Source: Candidatus Tectomicrobia bacterium (GTDB lineage: Bacteria > UBA8248). From it: 27,324 nt of DNA. Both the position numbers and the translations under genes were made by a program. Under the pieces are notes generated by a model. That model saw only the letters and a program-made list of their open reading frames with translations. It did no database searches and had not been told where the DNA came from. Shown here in pieces: positions 1-7,080 of this stretch (positions are counted from its first letter, which is position 1; each line of letters begins with the position of its first letter). The stretch covers positions 1 to 27,324 of the forward strand of contig JACPUR010000036.1 in the NCBI GenBank assembly GCA_016192135.1. The letters run 5' to 3'.

Positions 1-1
1 C

Positions 2-94
2 AGGCGCGTGCCCTTCAGCGAGCGCGAGACCGTCCTCCGCTACGCCGAGCACTGGAAGAGGCGCTCCCTGCGGGAGGCCGCGCTGAAGGATTAG
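2..94 (+). CDS. C-terminal end of an unrecognised protein (partial)
   Basis: An open frame enters from the left edge and ends at a TAG at 92-94, giving 30 residues that finish in SLREAALKD. The stretch is rich in Arg and Glu and looks helical (ERETVLRYAEHWKRRS). Too little remains to name a family. It could be the tail of a longer gene read in the same direction as the receiver-like gene downstream, which starts 225 bases later. That gap makes co-transcription uncertain. Confidence 0.5.
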   Translation, partial: RRVPFSERETVLRYAEHWKRRSLREAALKD

Positions 95-319
95 CGCCGG
101 GCCCGCGCTCCTCAATAAATTTCAGTTTCCCGCCGCATCCCGCCCGCGTTTTCTCAATGCGAAACGCGCCCCGTCTCGACCTGAAACGCATCCTCCATCT
201 CAATGAGAGAAAGAAACGGCGCGGGCGGAAAAAGCGATCCGCCTCACAGCCGAGCGGCGGTTTCGCGCGTTACATGCTCAGCAAGGAGACAATTTTTCCA
301 TCTCGTGGAGGCCGCCCCG

Positions 320-766
320 ATGACCCTGGCCGCAGCAGCAGGCGCCCTGCTCGCCTTCGGCGAGGAGTTCTCTCGGCAGGCGTTCTACTCGATGCTCCAG
401 CGGTCGGGCGTCGAGAAGGTCCGCATCTGCGTCTCGTGCCAGGACGCGATGAGCACGCTGAACCAGTCGGCCCGGAAGTGGAACCTCCTGCTCCTGGACA
501 GCCGCATCTCCCGGGGGCTCGACACCGTCCGCGAGATTCGCAGGCGGATGGGACCGCACATCAAGATCCTGATGGTGTTCTCGGGCCCCACCAAGGAGGC
601 GGTCGCGGAGGCGATCGAGGCGGGAGTGGACGACATCATGATCTACCCCGTCTCCCAGGCCACGCTCGAGAAGAAGCTCGCGCGCCACGTGAGCCTGCAG
701 CAGTCCAAGGTCACCGCCTTCAAGCGGGCGGACCGCGCCGCCGACGTCTTCACGGCGAGCCAGTAG
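320..766 (+). CDS. Atypical response-regulator receiver (CheY-like) protein
   Basis: This is a 148-residue single-domain protein with the pattern of a CheY-type receiver. A hydrophobic strand ends in Asp60 (NLLLLD), the usual phospho-acceptor place. Ser88 follows strand 4 (ILMVFSG), where Thr/Ser is expected. A helix-strand pair (EAIEAGVDDIMIYP) leads to the beta5 proline. Two hallmarks are missing: the N-terminal acidic pair after strand 1, and the beta5 Lys, which is Tyr109 in IYP instead of KP. Phosphorylation may therefore be altered or lost. I chose the ATG at 320 because a GGAGG lies about 8 bases upstream. A longer in-frame extension to 203 has no such support and reads like non-coding sequence. 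The gene is convergent with the TerC-type gene. Family assignment is fairly safe; function is not. Confidence 0.75.
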   Translation: MTLAAAAGALLAFGEEFSRQAFYSMLQRSGVEKVRICVSCQDAMSTLNQSARKWNLLLLDSRISRGLDTVREIRRRMGPHIKILMVFSGPTKEAVAEAIEAGVDDIMIYPVSQATLEKKLARHVSLQQSKVTAFKRADRAADVFTASQ

Positions 767-800
767 AGGCGCCCGCCGCCCGGCGCCCCGGGCATCCCCC

Positions 801-852
801 CATTTCGCGCTTTCGCGGGTTTCCCGCGCGGGAGATTCGCGCCCCGCGCGAA
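801..852. terminator. Hairpin cluster between convergent genes, possible two-way terminator
   Basis: The 102-base gap between two convergent genes contains TTCGCGC-type words that pair. CGCGGG at 814-819 pairs with CCCGCG at 823-828 over a three-base loop. TTCGCG at 836-841 pairs with CGCGAA at 847-852. No T-run follows on either strand, so intrinsic termination is not proven. The position between two gene ends is the main reason for the call. Confidence 0.35.
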
Positions 853-868
853 GCAAAGACCCCCCGGC

Positions 869-1945
869 TCAGGACTCGGCCGGCCCCGGCTCCTCGCGCG
901 CCGGCGCGAGGAGCGACGCCACCACGCCCCCCGCCAGGATGAAGACGACCATCCCCAGCAGGTAGAAGTTGTAGTTTGGGCCCATCAGGTCCCTGAACCA
1001 GTCGGCCACCAGCATCTTGCCTCCGACCAGCACCAGCACCAGGGCGAGCGACACCTTGAGATAGCGGAACTTGTCCATCAGGCTGGCCAGGGCGAAGAAG
1101 AGCGAGCGCAGCCCCAGGATGGCGAAGACGTTGCTGGTGAAGACCAGGTTCGGGTCCGCCGTGATGGCGAAGATGGCCGGGATGGAGTCCACGGCGAACA
1201 GCACGTCCGTCGTCTCCACCGCGATGAGCGCGAGGGCGAGGGGGGTGAGCATCAGCGTCCCCGCCCCCGTCTTCTCGACGGCCTCGTCCCGCACGGCGAG
1301 CGCGCCCGGCATCTCCAGCTCCCGCGAGGCGGAGGTCCCGGCCCGAACCACGAAATGGTTGCCGTGGTAGCGCCCGGTGACGGGAAAGAAGCGCCGCGCC
1401 AGCCGGATCATGTAATTCTGCTCGGGGTCCACCGGCTCGTCGCCCATCGTGAGCATCTTCACGCCCGCATAGATCAAGAAAACGGCGAAGAGATACAGGA
1501 TCCAGTGGAACTCGGCGACCAGCTTGGCCCCCACCACGATCATCACGCCGCGCATCACCAGGGCGCCCAGGATGCCCCAGAAGAGGACCCGGTGCTGGTA
1601 GCGCGGCGGGACGCTGAAGTAGCGGAAGATGATGAGGATAACGAAGAGGTTGTCCATGCTGAGGGAGATCTCGACGATGTAGCCCGTGAGGTATTTCACG
1701 GCCGCGGGCACCCCGGTGTTGTACGTCTTGTCCACCGCGTCCAGCGTCTCCCCCATCCCCAGCCAGCGGCCCTCGTACGCGAAGTAGATGAAGATGGAGA
1801 AGGCGAGGCTCAGCGAGATCCAGAAGGCGGACCAGCCGAGGGCCTCCCTCATCGACACCACGTGCGCCTCGCGGTGAAAGACGCCGAGGTCCAGCGCCAG
1901 CATCAGCAGGACGAACACCAGGAAGAGCACCCACACCCAGACCAT
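869..1945 (-). CDS. TerC/Alx family integral membrane protein
   Basis: The protein is about 358 residues with some eight or nine hydrophobic segments and the two TerC signatures. One is the acidic membrane motif around EISLSMDNLFVILIIF. The second is AVETTDVLFAVDSIPAIFAIT. In this family these intramembrane Asp/Glu residues are thought to bind divalent metal; Alx and TerC homologues are linked to manganese export or metal homeostasis and, in some plasmids, tellurite resistance. A soluble loop (about EPVDPEQNYMIRLARRFFPV to the AVETT segment) is typical of the Alx branch. I chose the ATG at 1945 because GGAGG lies 5 bases upstream. In-frame starts at 1972 and 2068 are possible but add a Gly/Arg-rich leader unlike the family. 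The gene is divergent from the M24 peptidase gene. No yybP-ykoY riboswitch is evident upstream. Confidence 0.9.
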   Translation of the reverse strand: MVWVWVLFLVFVLLMLALDLGVFHREAHVVSMREALGWSAFWISLSLAFSIFIYFAYEGRWLGMGETLDAVDKTYNTGVPAAVKYLTGYIVEISLSMDNLFVILIIFRYFSVPPRYQHRVLFWGILGALVMRGVMIVVGAKLVAEFHWILYLFAVFLIYAGVKMLTMGDEPVDPEQNYMIRLARRFFPVTGRYHGNHFVVRAGTSASRELEMPGALAVRDEAVEKTGAGTLMLTPLALALIAVETTDVLFAVDSIPAIFAITADPNLVFTSNVFAILGLRSLFFALASLMDKFRYLKVSLALVLVLVGGKMLVADWFRDLMGPNYNFYLLGMVVFILAGGVVASLLAPAREEPGPAES

Positions 1946-2196
1946 CTGGCCCTCCGCAGCCGTGAACCTCATCCCCCCATCGAGAAGGAGGGCCCCGGGC
2001 CCGCCTCCCCGCGCGCCGCCTCGCGGCGAAACCCCCGAAGACTTGCATTTTTCGGGTCCTCGTGACAACTTCCCCTCCGTTCTCCTTGCGCCGGCGGCGC
2101 CCCCAGTCCACGGACATCCCGGCCCTCCGGCCAGGGGGACGGATGCAATGTCTCCGGCCCGAAGACGCCGCCCCCTTTCTCGCGCCGAGGCCGTCC

Positions 2197-3357
2197 ATGG
2201 ACCTTCCCTTCGACGCCCGCAAGCTCGACGCCCTCATGGAGAAAGAGGGCGTGGACCTGCTGCTCGCCTCCTCCAAGGACAACGTGGCCTACCTCCTGGG
2301 GGGCTACCGGTTCTTCTTCTTCGCCCACAAGGACGCCATCGGGGTGAGCCGCTACCTCCCCCTGCTCGGCTACCGGCGCGGGAGCCCGGAGAAGGCTTTC
2401 TACCTCGGCAACTCGATGGAATCATGGCAGCAGGAGTGGGAGCCCCTCTGGGTGCCCGAGGCGGCCAACAGCCACTGGCACAGCGAGAAGGCCGCCAAGG
2501 ACGCCGCCGGGCGCATCCGCAAGCTCGGCCTCGGGAAGGGCGCCATCGCCGTCGAGAAGGGCTTCCTGCCCGCCGACGCCTACCTCGCGCTCCAGGAAGA
2601 GCTGCCCGACGCCCGCCTCGTGGACGCCCACCTCATCCTGGAGGAGCTCCGGGCGGTCAAGCGGCCCGGGGAGCTGGCCCTGCTCAGACAGGCCTCGGAG
2701 GCCATCATCGACTGCATGGTCCAGGTGATGACCACCACCCCCGCGGGCGCCACCACCCTCGACATCGCCGAGCGGGTGCGCAAGGAGGAGGTCCAGCGCG
2801 GCCTCCACTTCGAGTACTGCCTCACCGCCGCGGGCCCGGGCTGGAACCGCGCGCCCTCCGCGAGGAACCGCTGGGAGAGGGGCCGCGCCCTCTCCCTCGA
2901 CTCGGGCGGCAACCTGCACGGCTACCTGGGCGACCTGGCCCGCATGGCCGTCATGGGCGAGCCCACCCCCCTCATGGAGGAGGTGATGGGCGAGGTGGAG
3001 GCCATCCAGATGGCGGCGCGCTCGGCCGTGCGCCCCGGGGCCACCGGCGCGGAGATCTTCGAGAAGGCCCTGGCCGAGCAGGCCAAGTGCCCCCACAAGG
3101 GCGAGCTCGTCTTCGTCGCGCACGGGATGGGCATCATCCAGCACGAGGCCCCGCGGCTCACCTCGGCCGGGGTGGTCCCCTACCCCGGGCCCTACGAGAG
3201 CCGGCCCCTCGAGGCGGGCATGGTGCTCTCCATCGAGACCGACCTGAAGAACGCCGAGGCGGGCTTCGTGAAGATCGAGGACACCGTCGTCGTCACCCCG
3301 GCGGGATGGGAGGCCTACGGCGACCGCGCCCGCGGCTGGACCGTCTGCGCCGGATAG
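2197..3357 (+). CDS. M24 family metallopeptidase (Xaa-Pro aminopeptidase-like)
   Basis: The 386-residue product has the two-domain layout of Xaa-Pro peptidases: an N-terminal creatinase-like domain (about 1-150) and a C-terminal pita-bread domain. All five metal ligands can be placed: Asp235 (SLDSGG), Asp246 (GDLAR), His309 (AHGMG), Glu347 (SIETD) and Glu361 (KIEDT). The substrate-side His316 (QHEAP) is also present. Creatinase itself lacks a full metal set, so a metal-dependent C-N hydrolase is more likely, perhaps cleaving a dipeptide or a small amide. The start at 2197 gives the usual family length; a longer frame to 2062 adds a Pro/Arg-rich leader with no recognisable fold. A weak GAGG precedes the start. 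The gene lies 111 bases upstream of the ThDP enzyme on the same strand, so the two may be co-expressed. The true substrate is unknown. Confidence 0.88.
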   Translation: MDLPFDARKLDALMEKEGVDLLLASSKDNVAYLLGGYRFFFFAHKDAIGVSRYLPLLGYRRGSPEKAFYLGNSMESWQQEWEPLWVPEAANSHWHSEKAAKDAAGRIRKLGLGKGAIAVEKGFLPADAYLALQEELPDARLVDAHLILEELRAVKRPGELALLRQASEAIIDCMVQVMTTTPAGATTLDIAERVRKEEVQRGLHFEYCLTAAGPGWNRAPSARNRWERGRALSLDSGGNLHGYLGDLARMAVMGEPTPLMEEVMGEVEAIQMAARSAVRPGATGAEIFEKALAEQAKCPHKGELVFVAHGMGIIQHEAPRLTSAGVVPYPGPYESRPLEAGMVLSIETDLKNAEAGFVKIEDTVVVTPAGWEAYGDRARGWTVCAG

Positions 3358-3468
3358 GTTGCCCGCCGGCATGGGCGCCGCCCGCGAAAGCCGCATCCCC
3401 CTCCCCCTGATCCCCTTCGTCCACACCCCATCCGCCGGGCGGAGCCCCGCCCCGCGCGAGGAGCGCGC

Positions 3469-5154
3469 ATGAAACGCCGGACCGGCTCGGACCTCATGCT
3501 GGAAACCCTCTTGAGCGAGGGCGTCCGCCACATCTTCGGCAACCCCGGCACGACCGAGCTTCCGCTCATGGACGCCCTCGTGACCGAGAAGGGCCTCCAG
3601 TACGTCCTCTGCCTCCAGGAGTCCGTCGCGGTGGGGGCGGCCGAGGGCTACGCCTTCGCCTCGGGGGGCCCCGGCATCATCAACCTCCACGTGGCGCCCG
3701 GGCTCGGGAACGCCATGGGGATGCTCTACAACTCGAAGCGGGCGGGGACGCCCCTGGTCGTCACGGCGGGGAACCAGGGCCAGGAGGGCCACCTGTGCGA
3801 GACCGTCCTCTGGGACGACCTCCCGCGCATGGCCGCGCCCTTGACCAAGTGGGCCTACGAGGTCCGCCGGGTGGAGGACCTCGAGCTGGCCCTGCGGCGG
3901 GCCATCAAGGTGGCTCTCGCGCCCCCCACGGGGCCGGTGTTCCTCTCCCTGCCGGGGGACGTGATGCTCGCCCCGCCCCCCGCGATGGCGGGCAAGCCCA
4001 CCCGGGTCGCGGCCGGCTTCCCGGCCGCCGGGGAGGCCATCCGCCGCGCCGCCGGGGCCCTGGCCGCGGCCAAGCGGCCCGCCGTCGTGGCCGGCTCGGG
4101 GGTGACGCGCTCGGGCGCCCTCGGGGAGCTCGTCCGCCTGGCCGAGGCGGCTGGGGCCCAGGTCTTCGGGGAGAGCGCCTCGAACACCATCTCCTTCCCG
4201 CTCGGCCACCCCCTCTACTCGGGCGAGCTGCTGCGCGTGGCCAAGCCCCTGCGGGCCCAGCTCGAGGGCTTCGACCTCCTTTTCTTCATCGGCACCGAGG
4301 CCTTCATCCTCTCCTTCCCGCCGGACGTGGCCATCATCCCCCCCTCGACCCGCACCATGCACCTCGACCTGAACGCGTGGGAGATCGGCAAGAACTTCCC
4401 GGCCGACCCCGCCCTGATGGGGGACCCGAAGACGACCCTCCCGCTCCTGACCGCCGCGCTGGAGGGGGCGCTCGGGGAAGCCGGGCGGGAGCGCGTGAAG
4501 GAGCGCCGCCGGGAGGCCGAGCGCGCGGCCGGGGAAATCCGGAAGAAGCAGGAGCCGCCCGCCCTCACCCCGGAGAGCGAGGCCGCCGAGGGGATGCCCC
4601 CCGCCGTCTTCCAGGCCGCCCTCCGGGACACCCTCCCGCGCGGCTGCGCCCTGGTGGACGAGTCCATCACCACCGGGGGGCCGGGGCTCCGCCGGGCCAT
4701 CGCGGGGAAGGCCGAGCACTTCTTCGGGATGAAGGGCGGGGGGATCGGTCTGGGGCTCCCGACCGCGCTCGGGGTGAAGGTGGCGATGCCCGAGCGGCCC
4801 GTGGTGTGCGTCTCGGGGGACGGCTCGGCCATGTACACCATCCAGACGCTCTGGTCCGCCGCCCGCTACGGCGTGGCCTGCGTCTGGATCGTCGCGAACA
4901 ACCGCAGCTACCGCATCCTCAAGGAGCGCATCCTGAACCTCCAGGGGAACGCCCAGGAGCTCCGCCGCTTCGTGGCGATGGACCTTAGCGACCCCGAGGT
5001 GGGCTTCGCCGGGCTGGCCGAGGGGATGGGGGTCAAGGGCCGGCGGGCCGGCTCGGCCCGGGAGCTCAAGCTCGCCCTCAAGGACGCCCTCGCCTCCGGG
5101 AAGCCCTGCCTCATCGACGCGCGCATCGAGAACGAGGCGCTGGAGCGGGGGTGA
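3469..5154 (+). CDS. Thiamine-diphosphate enzyme, benzoylformate decarboxylase / acetolactate synthase-like
   Basis: The 561-residue protein has the three-domain ThDP decarboxylase/synthase layout. The N-terminal PYR domain carries FGNPGTTELP and the catalytic Glu51 (CLQESVAVG). His74 in INLHVAPGLGNAMG matches the active-site His of benzoylformate decarboxylase. A Rossmann-like central domain follows at about 190-340. The C-terminal PP domain has the ThDP-Mg motif GDGSAMY at 450-456 ending at Asn477-Asn478. These details point to a non-oxidative 2-oxo-acid decarboxylase rather than a true acetolactate synthase, since FAD/quinone features are not evident. Substrate cannot be read from sequence. 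GAGGAG sits just upstream of the ATG. The gene ends in a hairpin-rich gap and is convergent with the DUF1116 gene. Neighbouring M24 and DUF1116 genes suggest a small-molecule catabolic role. Confidence 0.88.
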   Translation: MKRRTGSDLMLETLLSEGVRHIFGNPGTTELPLMDALVTEKGLQYVLCLQESVAVGAAEGYAFASGGPGIINLHVAPGLGNAMGMLYNSKRAGTPLVVTAGNQGQEGHLCETVLWDDLPRMAAPLTKWAYEVRRVEDLELALRRAIKVALAPPTGPVFLSLPGDVMLAPPPAMAGKPTRVAAGFPAAGEAIRRAAGALAAAKRPAVVAGSGVTRSGALGELVRLAEAAGAQVFGESASNTISFPLGHPLYSGELLRVAKPLRAQLEGFDLLFFIGTEAFILSFPPDVAIIPPSTRTMHLDLNAWEIGKNFPADPALMGDPKTTLPLLTAALEGALGEAGRERVKERRREAERAAGEIRKKQEPPALTPESEAAEGMPPAVFQAALRDTLPRGCALVDESITTGGPGLRRAIAGKAEHFFGMKGGGIGLGLPTALGVKVAMPERPVVCVSGDGSAMYTIQTLWSAARYGVACVWIVANNRSYRILKERILNLQGNAQELRRFVAMDLSDPEVGFAGLAEGMGVKGRRAGSARELKLALKDALASGKPCLIDARIENEALERG

Positions 5155-5196
5155 GGGGGGAATCCAAAAAGATGGTTCACTCCGCAGGGTGGCCTT

Positions 5197-5313
5197 CCCC
5201 TCTCCCCTTGGGAGAGGGTGGAGCATCCAAGCGTGCCGCTTGGATGCTCCGGGTGAGGGAGGCCCCGGCGCCACGGCCCCTCACCCCCATCCCCTCTCCC
5301 AGGGGGAGAGGGG
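5197..5313. repeat. Nested inverted-repeat cluster between convergent genes
   Basis: Three hairpins fill most of the gap. First, CCCCTCTCCCC pairs with GGGAGAGGG-type sequence at 5197-5219. Second, a perfect 12-bp stem, GGAGCATCCAAG at 5220-5231 with CTTGGATGCTCC at 5239-5250, has a 7-base loop. Third, CCCCTCTCCC at 5291-5300 pairs with GGGAGAGGGG at 5304-5313. The outer words GGGTGAGG (5251-5258) and CCTCACCC (5279-5286) also pair. The CCTCTCCC..GGGAGAGG type is a widespread extragenic repeat in GC-rich bacteria. Here it probably also acts as a two-way transcription barrier between the ThDP and DUF1116 genes. Confidence 0.75.
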
Positions 5314-5379
5314 AGCAGAACCTATCGAGAGCGCGCCGAGGAACAGGCGCATGAGCGGGCGCCTGATTCGACTTCACGG

Positions 5380-6633
5380 CTACCCCACCCCCAGCCCGGC
5401 CGCTAGGGCCTCGAGCGCCTTCTCGAAGCAGCCCATCGGGGCGCGCACGACCCCGGCCCCAACCTGGCCCACCCCCGGCTTCTTGTGGGCGATGCCCGTG
5501 TTGATGACGGGGGCCACCCCCAGCTCCACCACCTTCCGCACGTCGATGCCCTGCGGCACCCCCTGGAAGTCGAGGGGGGGAAGCGTCCAGTCCTGTGAGC
5601 GCCCGGCCGCGATCTCGTACATCTCCTGGGTGTAGCCCAGGGCGTCCGCCGCCCGGCCCGCCCCCACGAAGCCCGCCACGGCCGGGGAGGCCGCCATGGC
5701 GAAGCCCCCGAGCCCCACCGTCTCGACGATGGCCGAGTCCCCCATGTCGGGGTTCGCGTCCGCCTCGGAGAAGCCCGGGAAGTAGAGCCCCCGCGGCATC
5801 CCGGCCGGGGCGGTGAACCACGCCTCCCCCGTCCCGCTCACCCGGACGCCGAAGTCCGTCCCGTTCCGGCTCATGGCGGTGACGAGGGTCGAGCCCTCGA
5901 CGCCGTTCGCGGGGTCGGTGATGGCCTTTCCCATGGCCATGGCGATGTTGAGGAAGAACTGGTCGTTCCCCCCGATGAAGGCGAGCGCCTCCGCGAGCCC
6001 GTCCCCCTCCGCCGCCCGGGCGAGCCAGGGGGCCATCTCCCGCAGGAAGAGCCCGGTGCAGGCCGTGTTGCGCTGGTGCATCTCGTCCCCCATCGCGAGC
6101 CCCCGCGCCACCAGGCTCCGCAGCGGGAGCCCGCCCCGCAGGCGCAGCGCCCGCCCGAGGAGGGGGCCCAGCCCCTCCCCCAGCCAGCGGAGCCGGGCCA
6201 GTACCTCGGGGTCGTTCCCCCCGAAGCGCATCACCTTCCCCAGCCCCTCGTTCAGGGTGCAGAAGGCCCGGTTCCCGAAGGCGCGGTTCTCGACCGCCAT
6301 GACGGGCATGCTCCGCGTCGTGATCCCCGTCATGGGCCCCACCGCCCCGAAGTGATGGTTGGGGTGAAAAGCCACCCCGCCCCCGGCCGCGAGGCGCTCC
6401 GCCTCCGCCAGGTCCCCCGCCCAGCCCTCCAGCACCAGCGCCCCCGCCACCGCCCCCTTGAGGGGGCCGCACATCCGCCCCCACTCGATGGGCGGGCCGG
6501 CGTGGAGGGCCACCCGCTCCCCCTGGGCGAGCGCGGGGATGGCCTCCCCCGCCGGGAGGACGTCCACCAGCACCGGCTCCGCCGCCTGGAGCCGCCCCAG
6601 GACCTCCTCATTCGCCCGGCCGATGATCCCCAC
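5380..6633 (-). CDS. DUF1116 protein, AllG (oxamate carbamoyltransferase subunit)-like
   Basis: The 417-residue sequence matches the DUF1116/YlbE family by its N-terminal half (ANEEVLGRLQAAEPVLVDV, then LHAGPPIEWGRMCGPLKGA at 43-61), FHPNHHFGAVGPMTGITT at about 89-106, and ENRAFGNRAFCTLNEGLGK near 115-133. In Escherichia coli AllG works with AllF (FdrA) and AllH to split oxalurate into oxamate and carbamoyl phosphate at the end of anaerobic allantoin breakdown. No FdrA or AllH homologue lies in this window, so the reaction here is not established. The start is GTG at 6631-6633, preceded by GGGGAGG at a 5-base distance. The gene runs towards the ThDP gene and has an AT-rich upstream region. 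Family call is confident; enzymatic role is inferred only. Confidence 0.82.
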   Translation of the reverse strand: MGIIGRANEEVLGRLQAAEPVLVDVLPAGEAIPALAQGERVALHAGPPIEWGRMCGPLKGAVAGALVLEGWAGDLAEAERLAAGGGVAFHPNHHFGAVGPMTGITTRSMPVMAVENRAFGNRAFCTLNEGLGKVMRFGGNDPEVLARLRWLGEGLGPLLGRALRLRGGLPLRSLVARGLAMGDEMHQRNTACTGLFLREMAPWLARAAEGDGLAEALAFIGGNDQFFLNIAMAMGKAITDPANGVEGSTLVTAMSRNGTDFGVRVSGTGEAWFTAPAGMPRGLYFPGFSEADANPDMGDSAIVETVGLGGFAMAASPAVAGFVGAGRAADALGYTQEMYEIAAGRSQDWTLPPLDFQGVPQGIDVRKVVELGVAPVINTGIAHKKPGVGQVGAGVVRAPMGCFEKALEALAAGLGVG

Positions 6634-6796
6634 GGCGCCTCCCCGAAAAAAAATGCCCCCTGGGCGGTCTTAGATATAACTAATTGATATTACGTATGTT
6701 ATAGGCATATCCACCAGTCATCTTATCCTGGAATATCGTGAAATATCCTGAACATTTCTGAACGCGATGGATGAACGGACTCTCGCCTCCACATCT

Positions 6797-6824
6797 GTAG
6801 GGGCGTATTGCAATACGCCCCTAC
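6797..6824. repeat. Perfect 28-base palindrome, GTAGGGGCG family
   Basis: GTAGGGGCGTATTG is followed directly by its exact reverse complement. The outer arms (GTAGGGGCG..CGCCCCTAC) recur in other gaps of this window, while the core differs. Confidence 0.85.
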
Positions 6825-6970
6825 CTTTCCCTCCCGGCAAACCGGAGGCGGTCCCTCCGCCCCTAGAGAAGATACACCCCCCGCGCCGGAAGCCACTTAC
6901 ACCAATTTCGCGCACCTTCGCGCAAACCGCGCCGGTTTCGCGCGGGGAGAAACCCTCCGCCGGGCGGTCC

Positions 6971-7038
6971 GCAGGGGCGGACCTTGCGTCCACCCTCCGT
7001 GAATGGCAAAGGGACGAATACAAGATTCCCCCCCACGG
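6971..7038. repeat. Two degenerate copies of the GGGGCG palindrome family
   Basis: GCAGGGGCGGAC at 6971-6982 faces GTCCACCCT at 6988-6996, and GGGACGAAT at 7011-7019 faces ATTCCCCCC at 7025-7033. Both look like decayed members of the family. The trailing GACCATTC (7038-7045) also follows the copy at 15089-15113, so flanks as well as stems may be shared. Confidence 0.5.
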
Positions 7039-7080
7039 ACCATTCAGGCACCGGGATTTGGGGCGGATTGCGTAAGCTCT

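Larger units (their letters stand above)
6634..7080. other. 447-base intergenic region with AT-rich island and palindromes
   Basis: This gap separates the starts of the DUF1116 gene and the end of the amidohydrolase gene, both on the minus strand. About 6660-6765 is strikingly AT-rich for this window and is the likely promoter zone of the DUF1116 gene, though I cannot place convincing -35/-10 boxes. A perfect 28-base palindrome follows at 6797-6824, a TTCGCGC-rich hairpin (6920-6943: AAACCG/CGGTTT with extended arms) after it, and two decayed palindromes at 6971-7038. Open frames crossing this gap lack ribosome sites and are made of the repeats, so I see no gene here. Confidence 0.6.

Noticed and set aside
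1946-2196. Manganese riboswitch (yybP-ykoY) upstream of the TerC-type gene
   Set aside because: I looked for the conserved GGGGAGUA-type core on the minus strand and found only loose similarity.
2197-3357. Creatinase assignment for the M24 protein
   Set aside because: Creatinase lacks the complete metal ligand set, and all five ligands are present here.
3469-5154. Acetolactate synthase assignment for the ThDP enzyme
   Set aside because: The active-site His74 and the GNPGTTELP opening fit the benzoylformate-decarboxylase branch better, and no small regulatory subunit gene follows.
2422-5274. A 950-codon minus-strand open frame opposite the M24 and ThDP genes
   Set aside because: It is a shadow caused by high GC. 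The product is Gly/Arg/Pro-rich without domains, while the opposite strand has two well-conserved enzymes.
5151-5354. A 67-codon open frame after the ThDP gene
   Set aside because: It overlaps the ThDP gene's end and is formed by the hairpin cluster.
6767-7075. A 102-codon open frame in the gap after the DUF1116 gene
   Set aside because: It has no ribosome site, crosses palindromes, and its product is low-complexity and unlike any family.
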